From JABDGZ01 sp964483785 (lineage in GTDB: Bacteria > Omnitrophota > Gorgyraeia > Zapsychrales > Fredricksoniimonadaceae): a stretch of DNA of 15,589 bases. The stretch lies in the NCBI GenBank assembly GCA_964483785.1, contig CAZACW010000057.1, positions 1 through 15,589 on the forward strand, in the 5' to 3' direction. Made by a program: the position numbers and the translations under genes. The notes below the pieces were generated by a model, which searched no databases, was not told the DNA's origin, and was given only the letters and a program-made list of their open reading frames with translations. Position 1 is the first letter of the stretch; each line of letters opens with the position of its first letter. This document shows, in pieces, positions 9,145 through 14,453 of this stretch.

Positions 9145-9528
9145 ATGCGACTGGACGCTGAGGGCCGCATGGTCCAATTCGATTTCGCCAAAATCACCTG
9201 TTCCAGCGAAATCGGGGGAGGCAAGGCCTTGTCGAAATTCTGCGCCGGCAGGCCGCTGCATGAGATACTGGAGCTGGATTTCAGGATGCTGGTCTCGGTG
9301 CTTAACCTGAATGCGGACGAGGAGGGCCAATTCATCCTGTATTTGGAATTGGACGCCTTAAAATCCGCGGTCAGCCAGTTTCTGGGCATCGCCTACCCCG
9401 GGGTGGATACCGAGCGCAGCAGGATTTCTTCCATTGCCTATAACGGCGAATATACGGATATTGCGCTGGTCATTCTGCCGCCGAAAGAATTGCCCAAAAT
9501 CCTGCCTTGCAGTATTGTCAAGGCATGA
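9145..9528 (+). CDS. Small protein, possibly NifU-like scaffold fold
   Basis: The product has 127 residues starting at the ATG one base after the AsmA-like stop (TAATATG). An in-frame ATG at 9112 would overlap the upstream coding end and adds residues that do not look conserved. The order of elements recalls the NifU N-terminal fold. Beta-strands lead into a Cys (C19) followed by a Gly-rich turn and helix (EIGGGKALSKFC), then a Gly-Arg/Lys step (CAGRPLHEI), and later a helix ending ALKSAVSQFLG. Only C19 occupies a recognisable ligand position; C33 and C122 are elsewhere, and the helix that would carry the third ligand lacks Cys. If the fold is right, the cluster site is degenerate and the role may be structural or regulatory. 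This is a tentative reading, and a lineage-specific hypothetical protein is equally possible. It ends the overlapping gene run. Confidence 0.6.
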   Translation: MRLDAEGRMVQFDFAKITCSSEIGGGKALSKFCAGRPLHEILELDFRMLVSVLNLNADEEGQFILYLELDALKSAVSQFLGIAYPGVDTERSRISSIAYNGEYTDIALVILPPKELPKILPCSIVKA

Positions 9529-9533
9529 ATTTT

Positions 9534-9561
9534 TTGAGCCTTTACGGATTCTTAACATAAT
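9534..9561 (+). promoter_or_regulatory. Candidate sigma70-type promoter
   Basis: TTGAGC (9534-9539) and CATAAT (9556-9561) are separated by 16 bases in the gap before the last + strand gene. Each box matches consensus in four or five of six positions. It would give that gene its own transcript in addition to read-through. Weak evidence on its own; the position, just after a gene end and before palindromes and a strong ribosome site, supports it. Confidence 0.35.
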
Positions 9562-9565
9562 CATC

Positions 9566-9597
9566 AAGATATCTTCATAGCCATTTTTTAAAATGGC
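9566..9597 (+). promoter_or_regulatory. Paired palindromes in the leader of the last + strand gene
   Basis: AAGATATCTT (9566-9575) is a perfect 10-base palindrome. Four bases later GCCATTTTTTAAAATGGC (9580-9597) is a perfect inverted repeat with 8-base arms around TT. Both lie between the candidate promoter and the Shine-Dalgarno at 9601-9608. They could be a repressor operator or, in RNA, a hairpin just upstream of the ribosome site. No T-run follows, so a terminator is unlikely. Confidence 0.45.
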
Positions 9598-9600
9598 ACA

Positions 9601-9608
9601 GGAGGAGG
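9601..9608 (+). promoter_or_regulatory. Strong Shine-Dalgarno that fixes the start at 9617
   Basis: GGAGGAGG ends eight bases before the ATG at 9617. An in-frame ATG at 9593 lies upstream of this site and inside the palindrome, so using it would translate through the ribosome site and put charged residues before the hydrophobic anchor. This is the best ribosome site on the + strand, where other starts have weak sites or rely on overlap. Confidence 0.75.
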
Positions 9609-9616
9609 TATTCTCT

Positions 9617-10237
9617 ATGATGATGCGTTATGTGGGCTTGGCCGTTCTCATCTTCTTTCTGCTGGAAGGTTCGACATTCAAAGATTTTTCCGGCACCATG
9701 ATCGATGCCAGTCTTTGGCATTTTCTGATCAAATCCACGGGATTTTCCGCTGAAACCCAGACCCAGAACACTCAGCAGCAGGCCATTTTCACGAAATTAG
9801 AGGACCAGAAAGAACAGTTGGAAAATATCCGCCAGGAGATCGACCAGCTACGGCAGAACCTGAAGGACATGCCGGAAAGAAACCAAAACGGCTATTTCAG
9901 GAGTTTGTTGGGCGAGTACCAGGACAAGGAAAGGACCTTGAACCAGCAGATTTCCCAGGATGAACAGCGCTATCAAGGCAAGCTCAAAAGCGCTGTTATT
10001 AACAAGATGGAGCAGACCACGTCTTCAATGGATCAAAACCAGATCAAGGTCATGGACCAGAATGCCAGGATGGACAATTTTATGGACACTAACCAGGCCC
10101 GTCTGAGAGATCAGGCGGTGCGCATCGATGAGCAGATGCGGCAGAACCAATCCGGGGTCGAAGCCATCAATCAAAAGACCAATGACCTTTTAGAAAGCAA
10201 TCAAATGAAGGCCTTAAGTTTTTCCCGCAACGAATGA
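9617..10237 (+). CDS. Membrane-anchored heptad-repeat coiled-coil protein
   Basis: The product has 206 residues from the ATG set by the Shine-Dalgarno at 9601-9608. Three Met codons run in a row, then an uncleaved-looking hydrophobic segment (about residues 4-16) anchors the protein. After a short linker the rest is Gln/Asn/Asp/Met-rich and strongly helical. A first coil (KLEDQKEQLENIRQEIDQL) is followed by clean seven-residue periods in the last third: VMDQNAR, LRDQAVR, IDEQMRQ and similar. It has no cysteine and no enzyme motif. It could be a periplasmic or cytoplasmic spacer rod or a partner of the other coiled-coil proteins of this block. Family not recognised. It has its own leader, so it may be controlled separately. 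It ends 30 bases from the convergent ilvN stop. Confidence 0.78.
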   Translation: MMMRYVGLAVLIFFLLEGSTFKDFSGTMIDASLWHFLIKSTGFSAETQTQNTQQQAIFTKLEDQKEQLENIRQEIDQLRQNLKDMPERNQNGYFRSLLGEYQDKERTLNQQISQDEQRYQGKLKSAVINKMEQTTSSMDQNQIKVMDQNARMDNFMDTNQARLRDQAVRIDEQMRQNQSGVEAINQKTNDLLESNQMKALSFSRNE

Positions 10238-10267
10238 TTTAAATTTCCCACATGACTGCGCAGGGGG

Positions 10268-10762
10268 TCAGGTTGTTTCCTTGCCGCGGGTAATCAATAC
10301 TTTTCCAGTACGGATCATTTCCAAGACCCCGAATTTTTTCATCAGGTCCTCGAATTCATCCAGTTCGGCGGAGGTGCCGGTCTGTTCGATGATGTAACAG
10401 CCTTCGGATGTGTCATCGATGCGGACATGGAATTTGCGGGCGTGTTTGGTGACAAAGGCCTTGACGGACGGGGAGGCCTTGGTTTTCAAAAGGGCCAGTT
10501 CCTTTTCCACGGTATTGGCCGGGTGCTCTTCGCAATGGATCACATCAATGAGCTTATTGACGTTTTTGATGATCTGCTCCAGGGTCTCCAGGTCGCCCTT
10601 GGCCGTGATCGTCATCCGGGAGTATTTGGGGTTGATGGTGGGGGAGACCACCAGGGAATTGATATTATAGCCGCGGCGGGCAAAGACCAGGGCGATTCTC
10701 ACCAGCACGCCGGGTTTATTGGCCACTAAAACGCTGATGGTGTGTAAAGGGTGCTTGTCCAT
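10268..10762 (-). CDS. ilvN: Acetolactate synthase small (regulatory) subunit
   Basis: The product has 164 residues, typical for the long form of this subunit. The N-terminal ACT domain (about residues 7-80) begins HTISVLVANKPGVLVRIALV and contains RRGYNINSL, as in IlvN/IlvH; a C-terminal domain of the same family follows (HVRIDDTSEGCYIIEQTG). It binds the catalytic subunit, raises its activity and gives feedback inhibition by valine in characterised homologues. The start codon overlaps the ilvB stop by one base (TAATG), indicating a translationally coupled pair with matched output. It is the last gene of the - strand block, and no clear terminator follows its stop. Confidence 0.95.
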   Translation of the reverse strand: MDKHPLHTISVLVANKPGVLVRIALVFARRGYNINSLVVSPTINPKYSRMTITAKGDLETLEQIIKNVNKLIDVIHCEEHPANTVEKELALLKTKASPSVKAFVTKHARKFHVRIDDTSEGCYIIEQTGTSAELDEFEDLMKKFGVLEMIRTGKVLITRGKETT

Positions 10763-12504
10763 TAGGTTGATCCTGTGGGTTTTTCCATCTTCACCGTCGG
10801 CTTTTCAATGATCATATGAAACGCGGATTTGCCGGCCGGGATCATGGGAAACACATTGTCTTCCTTGATCACTTCGGCATGGATGACGCAGGCGCCTTTG
10901 TATTCCATGGCCTGTTTCAGGACAGATTCGCACTGTTCCGGTTTGCTGATATGGAATCCTTTGATCCCGTAAGCTTCGGCCAATTTGACGAAATCAGGAT
11001 TGCCTTCCAGGTCCACGCCGGAGAGGCGGTTGTCGAAGAACAGCTCCTGCCATTGGCGCACCATGCCTAAGTATTTATTGTCGATAATCAGCACCTTGAC
11101 CGGCAGTTTATGGATGAAGACGGTCGCGAGTTCATATAAGGTCATCTGGAAACCGCCGTCGCCCACAATGGCAATGACCAATTCCTTGGGAGCGGCAAAT
11201 TGGGCGCCCACGGCCGCGGGAAATCCATAACCCATGGTCCCGGCCCCGCCGGAGGAGAGCCAGTAATTGCCTTTGTCCGAAAGATAAAATTGCGCGGCCC
11301 ACATCTGGTGCTGGCCCACGTCCGTGGTCACAATGGCCTTGCCCTTGGTCACCTTGTAGCAGGTATCGATGACCTGCTGGGCGGTGAGGCCGTTTTCCGT
11401 GGTGTATTTAAGAGGAAATTCTTTTCTATAAAATGCCAGCTCTTTGAGCCAATCCGCCGTGTCCAAAGGCTTGACCAATTTCACCAACTCTTCCACCACT
11501 TCGCGTGCCTGTCCCAGGACCCAGGCATCCGGCTTGACGATCTTGTTGATTTCGGAAAAATCCACGTCGATGTGCAGTTTTTTGGCGTTGACGCAGAATT
11601 CGTTGTTATTGCCGTTGATGCGGTCGTCCCAGCGCGAGCCGATGGAAAGGATCAAATCGCAGTTGATCAGGGCCTTGTTGGCATAGGCGGTGCCGTGCAT
11701 GCCCAGCATCCCTAAGGAGAGGGGATGGGTCTCGGGAAATTCGCCCTTGCCCAACAAGGTATTGGTCACCGGCGCCTGTAATTTTTCCGCGAGTTTCCGG
11801 ATGGCTGCCCCGGCACGCGATAACACCGCGCCATGGCCGATCAGCAATAAAGGCTTTTTACTGCCCTCGAAAAGCTTGGCCATTTTGGCAATATCCACCT
11901 TATGCGGCGAAGGCGTGTCTTTTTTATAACCGGGTATGTCCATTTCCGGATCAAGGCTCTCGCCGGTAAACGGGGCTGAGGTGATGTCCTTAGGCAGATC
12001 GATGAGCACAGGGCCAGGCCTGCCGGTTTGGCAGATATGCCAGGCTTCCTTGATGATCCGCGGGATCTCATTGGTATTTTTGACCAGATAACTGTGCTTG
12101 ACCACCGGCATGGTGATGCCGGAAATATCCGCCTCTTGAAAAGCGTCCTTGCCCAGCATGGAGGTGATGGTCTGGCCGGTGAGCACGATGATGGGCACGG
12201 AATCCATCATGGCCGTGAGAATGCCGGTCACCGTGTTGGTGGCGCCAGGTCCCGAGGTCACCAGCACAACGCCGGGCCTTCCGGTCACGCGGGCATAGCC
12301 GTCCGCCATGTGGGTGGCGCCCTGCTCATGGCGGGTCAGGATCAATTTGATTTTGGAGCCTACCAGGGCATCGAAAATAGGGATGGCAGCCCCGCCGGAG
12401 AGGCCCCAGATATATTCAACGCCGTAGCTTTCCAGGCATTGGACCAGGGCCTGGGCGCCGTTGATGTTTGATTTCGGTTGTGTTTTGGCTGTTTCCTTGC
12501 TCAT
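10762..12504 (-). CDS. ilvB: Acetolactate synthase large (catalytic) subunit
   Basis: The product has 580 residues, full length. This ThDP enzyme condenses two pyruvates to 2-acetolactate, or pyruvate with 2-oxobutyrate, in the cytoplasm, feeding valine, leucine and isoleucine synthesis. Visible features are the catalytic Glu (E60 in TRHEQGA), VTSGPGATN, the Q-rich KDAFQEADI segment, the central FAD-type domain with IGHGAVLS, and the ThDP motif G448-D449-G450 leading to IIDNKYLGMVRQWQ. The N-terminal motif reads WGLSGGAAIPIFDAL, where most AHAS proteins have a GYPGGA form. Together with an intact partner subunit, the biosynthetic assignment still holds. AAGGGA lies four bases before the ATG. 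The 42-base gap behind grxD is too short for a classical branched-chain attenuator. Confidence 0.95.
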   Translation of the reverse strand: MSKETAKTQPKSNINGAQALVQCLESYGVEYIWGLSGGAAIPIFDALVGSKIKLILTRHEQGATHMADGYARVTGRPGVVLVTSGPGATNTVTGILTAMMDSVPIIVLTGQTITSMLGKDAFQEADISGITMPVVKHSYLVKNTNEIPRIIKEAWHICQTGRPGPVLIDLPKDITSAPFTGESLDPEMDIPGYKKDTPSPHKVDIAKMAKLFEGSKKPLLLIGHGAVLSRAGAAIRKLAEKLQAPVTNTLLGKGEFPETHPLSLGMLGMHGTAYANKALINCDLILSIGSRWDDRINGNNNEFCVNAKKLHIDVDFSEINKIVKPDAWVLGQAREVVEELVKLVKPLDTADWLKELAFYRKEFPLKYTTENGLTAQQVIDTCYKVTKGKAIVTTDVGQHQMWAAQFYLSDKGNYWLSSGGAGTMGYGFPAAVGAQFAAPKELVIAIVGDGGFQMTLYELATVFIHKLPVKVLIIDNKYLGMVRQWQELFFDNRLSGVDLEGNPDFVKLAEAYGIKGFHISKPEQCESVLKQAMEYKGACVIHAEVIKEDNVFPMIPAGKSAFHMIIEKPTVKMEKPTGST

Positions 12505-12529
12505 AGTTTCCCTTAAAGATAAAGGGGAT

Positions 12530-12558
12530 ATGTTACCATAAAAGTCTTATTTTAGCAA
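12530..12558 (-). promoter_or_regulatory. Possible internal promoter for ilvBN
   Basis: On the - strand TTGCTA (12558-12553) and TAACAT (12535-12530) are separated by 17 bases, each matching consensus in four of six positions. The -35 box would lie inside the end of grxD. A transcript would have a leader of only about 20 bases. Weak evidence; read-through from the glutaredoxin genes is the simpler alternative. Confidence 0.25.
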
Positions 12559-12858
12559 TTGCGCCAGCTCGCCGTTTTCATGCATTTCAGCGATGATGTC
12601 TGCCCCGCCGACAAATTCGCCGTTGATGAAGACCTGGGGGATGGTGGGCCAGTTGGTGAATTCCTTGATCCCGGAACGCAGTTCTTCCGATTCAAGAACA
12701 TTATGGTCTTTGATGGTGACCCCGTAGGACTGCAGGGTCTGCACGGTCCGGGCGGAAAATCCGCACATGGGCTGCGTGGCCGTACCTTTCATAAAGATGA
12801 CCACCTTGTTTTGCTTGATGTCGTTTTCGATGTCTTGACGTAATTGCTGGCTGAGCAT
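12547..12858 (-). CDS. grxD: Monothiol (CGFS) glutaredoxin
   Basis: The product has 103 residues, the usual size of single-domain Grx4. The active site C32-G33-F34-S35 is preceded by the family's FMKGT lysine motif. The glutathione-binding elements follow: WPTIPQVFINGEFVGG with the cis-proline, then AD. Proteins of this class bind a [2Fe-2S] cluster between two glutaredoxins with two glutathiones, or form a mixed complex with BolA, and carry clusters to target proteins. Its upstream neighbours are a bolA-family gene (13-base gap) and the glutathione synthesis genes, which fits this role closely. A good ribosome site (AAGGAG, five bases before ATG) precedes it. Cytoplasmic. Confidence 0.96.
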   Translation of the reverse strand: MLSQQLRQDIENDIKQNKVVIFMKGTATQPMCGFSARTVQTLQSYGVTIKDHNVLESEELRSGIKEFTNWPTIPQVFINGEFVGGADIIAEMHENGELAQLLK

Positions 12859-12871
12859 AGGGGCTCCTTCC

Positions 12872-13129
12872 TTAAAAGCCGTATTGGGCCTTGGTTTCTT
12901 TCCATTTGGCCGGGGTAAAGGTCTTTAAACCCAGGGCATGGACCATTTCAAAGATGTCCTTGACGGCGGACATCACCATTTGCTGCTGTTTGAACACGGG
13001 CAAGCCCTCAAAAGCAGGGGCAATGACAAAGGCCTGCAGATGGGCGCCGTCATTCATGGGGTCCAGCACATAGGCGCTGGAACCTGGAATGGCTTTTTCG
13101 ATGCGTTCCTTGATCTCTTGCGTGCTCAT
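12872..13129 (-). CDS. bolA: BolA/IbaG-family protein
   Basis: The product has 85 residues, full length for the short BolA class. It starts with a predicted helix (TQEIKERIEKAIP), then a loop with H30 (DGAHLQAFVIAPAFEG), the KQQQMV segment and the signature HALGLKTFTPAKW with H64. The loop sequence is closer to IbaG than to stress BolA, by memory of the families. BolA proteins pair with CGFS glutaredoxins, sharing a [2Fe-2S] cluster through a BolA His or Cys. Here the partner glutaredoxin is the next gene. The start overlaps the preceding glutaredoxin stop by ATGA, so the two are translated together. Expected role: iron-sulfur cluster trafficking or iron sensing. Confidence 0.93.
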   Translation of the reverse strand: MSTQEIKERIEKAIPGSSAYVLDPMNDGAHLQAFVIAPAFEGLPVFKQQQMVMSAVKDIFEMVHALGLKTFTPAKWKETKAQYGF

Positions 13130-13365
13130 TTTTTATAGTTCTTTTTAAACCAATTAATTATATCTAAAGATTCATAAAGCGCCTTGCCGTCGATGAGGAG
13201 GCACGGCACCTGGGCCTTGCCGCCGATCTCGATCAATTCCTGGCGAAAGGCCGGGTTTTCATGCGTGTCCTTCATGGGCACGGTGATGCCTTCCTGCTTC
13301 AGGAAACGCGTGACACGTTCGCAAAAGGAACAGCCCTTAAAATGATATAAGGTCAACGTTGGCAT
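13126..13365 (-). CDS. Small dithiol glutaredoxin (GST-N-like)
   Basis: The product has 79 residues, a minimal thioredoxin fold. The CxxC site is C12-S13-F14-C15 (GCSFCERV), not the usual CPYC. P54 is the cis-proline (QVPCL), with an extra Cys (C55) directly after it, and ESLDIINWF matches the glutathione-binding end of glutaredoxins and GST N-domains. It should reduce disulfides or glutathionylated proteins using glutathione made by the upstream enzymes. The ATG at 13365 has no Shine-Dalgarno, only T-rich sequence; the nearest in-frame codons upstream offer no better start. Translation may depend on the short ORF that overlaps it (13337-13411). The 3' end overlaps bolA by ATGA. Confidence 0.92.
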   Translation of the reverse strand: MPTLTLYHFKGCSFCERVTRFLKQEGITVPMKDTHENPAFRQELIEIGGKAQVPCLLIDGKALYESLDIINWFKKNYKK

Positions 13366-13411
13366 AAAAAATAAAATCAGGGGATTTAAACGATGTGATC
13401 AACAGGATCAC
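13337..13411 (-). CDS. Putative 24-residue leader ORF overlapping the glutaredoxin start
   Basis: A GTG at 13411 lies seven bases after AAAGGAG (13425-13419), the best ribosome site in this gap, and opens a 24-codon hydrophobic frame (VILLITSFKSPDF...) that ends inside the glutaredoxin gene, 26-29 bases past its ATG. The glutaredoxin itself lacks a ribosome site, so this frame may serve for translational coupling. It could also be a chance frame; the coded peptide matches nothing I know. Confidence 0.35.
   Translation of the reverse strand: MILLITSFKSPDFIFYANVDLISF
13395..13411 (-). promoter_or_regulatory. Inverted repeat over the leader ORF start
   Basis: GTGATCAACAGGATCAC has perfect 6-base arms around a 5-base loop and includes the GTG start of the small leader ORF. 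In RNA it would place that start codon in a stem; in DNA it would sit just downstream of the candidate transcription start and could be an operator. Confidence 0.35.
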
Positions 13412-13435
13412 GACTTTTCTCCTTTGTGAAGCATT

Positions 13436-13463
13436 AGTATAACAGCCGCCCCCAAGAATGCAA
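13436..13463 (-). promoter_or_regulatory. Candidate promoter for the glutaredoxin-bolA-grxD genes
   Basis: On the - strand TTGCAT (13463-13458) and TATACT (13441-13436) are separated by 16 bases. The -10 box matches five of six consensus bases, and a ribosome site lies about ten bases past the expected start of transcription. It would let the glutaredoxin, bolA, grxD and possibly ilvBN be expressed apart from gshAB. Confidence 0.5.
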
Positions 13464-13467
13464 GGAC

Positions 13468-13494
13468 CCACCACAACCTCCGGGGTTGTGATGG
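13468..13494 (-). repeat. Imperfect inverted repeat between gshB and glutaredoxin
   Basis: CACAACC (13472-13478) and GGTTGTG (13484-13490) form a 7-base stem with loop TCCGG; after one mismatch three more base pairs (CCA/TGG) extend it. No T-run follows on either strand, so it is not a typical intrinsic terminator. It lies just upstream of the candidate promoter and could instead be a binding site or a processing/stability hairpin for the gshAB transcript. Confidence 0.45.
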
Positions 13495-13499
13495 TAAAC

Positions 13500-13517
13500 A
13501 TCCATTGACCAATGGAT
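13500..13517. repeat. Perfect inverted repeat abutting the gshB stop codon
   Basis: ATCCATTGACCAATGGAT has perfect 8-base arms around two bases and touches the gshB stop codon directly. With the hairpin at 13468-13494 it makes two consecutive stem-loops after gshB. It may protect the 3' end of the gshAB message or weaken read-through; lack of a T-run argues against a standard terminator. Confidence 0.45.
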
Positions 13518-14453
13518 TTATCGGACCAATTTCTCGACAAAATCAATAATTTTTTCTTCGAGACTGAGATGGTACAGGCGGTTCATTTCCTGCAGGCAGG
13601 TGGGGGAGGTGACATTGACTTCGATGAGATAATCGCCGAGGATGTCGATGCCGACCAAATGCAGGCCGAGCTTGCGCAGGTGGGGCCTGAGGGTTGCGGC
13701 GATCTTCTTGTCCCTGGCCGTGACCGTGGTGGGCATGGGCTTGCCGCCGGCGTAAAAATTATTGCGGTGTTCGCCCTTCTCGTGCACCCGCAGCACAGCA
13801 CCGAGAATTTGGCCGTTTAACAAGAGGATCCTCTTGTCGCCGTTTTTGGATTCCGGCACATACTTCTGGAGAATGATGGCCTTATTGAACCGGTTGGTCA
13901 GGGTTTCCAAGATCACGTTGGTGTTGGTGTTCTTGTGCTCAATGTGAAAGACGCCCTGGCCGCCGAAGGCATTGGTGGGTTTGGCGATGATATTTTGGTG
14001 GCGCTGGATGAATTCCATCAAATCGGTTTTGTTGGCCGAGATGATGGTGGGCGGCGTGATGTTTTTGAATTGGGCGGCCCAGATTTTTTCGTTGACGCTG
14101 CGCACCCCGTCCGGATGGTTGATCATCACCACCTTGCGGGGGCAATGATTGAGCAGCCAGGTGTTCAATAAATAGTTTTCATCAAAGGGCGGGTCGGTGC
14201 GGATGAAAACCGCGTCGATCTCATCGTGGGATAGGGGCGCACTGAACTCCTCTTGAAAGGGCATGTGGGCAATGGCCTGGGGGATCACCTTGATCACGTG
14301 GAAATACACGGTCCCTTCGATAAAACTGATCCCGTCCTTGGGGCAATAATAGATCTCATGGCCCCTGGCGTAGGCGCCGAGCATCAGCATCAAGGTCGTG
14401 TCTTTTTCAAAAACCACGTTTTCCAAGGGGTCCATCAAAAAGAGGAATTTCAT
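13518..14453 (-). CDS. gshB: Glutathione synthase
   Basis: The product has 311 residues, the length of the proteobacterial-type enzyme. This ATP-grasp ligase joins gamma-glutamylcysteine and glycine using ATP in the cytoplasm. Characteristic segments appear in order: FLMDPLE (residues 5-11), RTDPPFDENYLLNTWLL (85-101), NHPDGVRSVNEK (112-123), the ATP-grasp loop KPTNAFGGQGV (158-168), GDKRILLLNG (205-214), EHRNNFYAGG (228-237) and GIDILGDYLIEVNVTSPTC (268-286), which carries the Mg-binding acidic and Asn residues. All look intact. Its ATG overlaps the gshA stop (ATGA), so the two synthesis steps are translationally coupled. Confidence 0.97.
   Translation of the reverse strand: MKFLFLMDPLENVVFEKDTTLMLMLGAYARGHEIYYCPKDGISFIEGTVYFHVIKVIPQAIAHMPFQEEFSAPLSHDEIDAVFIRTDPPFDENYLLNTWLLNHCPRKVVMINHPDGVRSVNEKIWAAQFKNITPPTIISANKTDLMEFIQRHQNIIAKPTNAFGGQGVFHIEHKNTNTNVILETLTNRFNKAIILQKYVPESKNGDKRILLLNGQILGAVLRVHEKGEHRNNFYAGGKPMPTTVTARDKKIAATLRPHLRKLGLHLVGIDILGDYLIEVNVTSPTCLQEMNRLYHLSLEEKIIDFVEKLVR

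Noticed and set aside
9593..9616. Start of the last + strand gene at the ATG at 9593
   Set aside because: The strong Shine-Dalgarno at 9601-9608 lies downstream of this ATG and is correctly spaced for 9617; the ATG at 9593 also lies within an inverted repeat.
12505..12546. Branched-chain amino acid attenuator before ilvB
   Set aside because: The gap is only 42 bases, with no leader peptide rich in Leu, Val or Ile codons and no alternative hairpins.
13468..13494. Rho-independent terminator for gshAB
   Set aside because: The stem is reasonable but neither strand has the following T-run.
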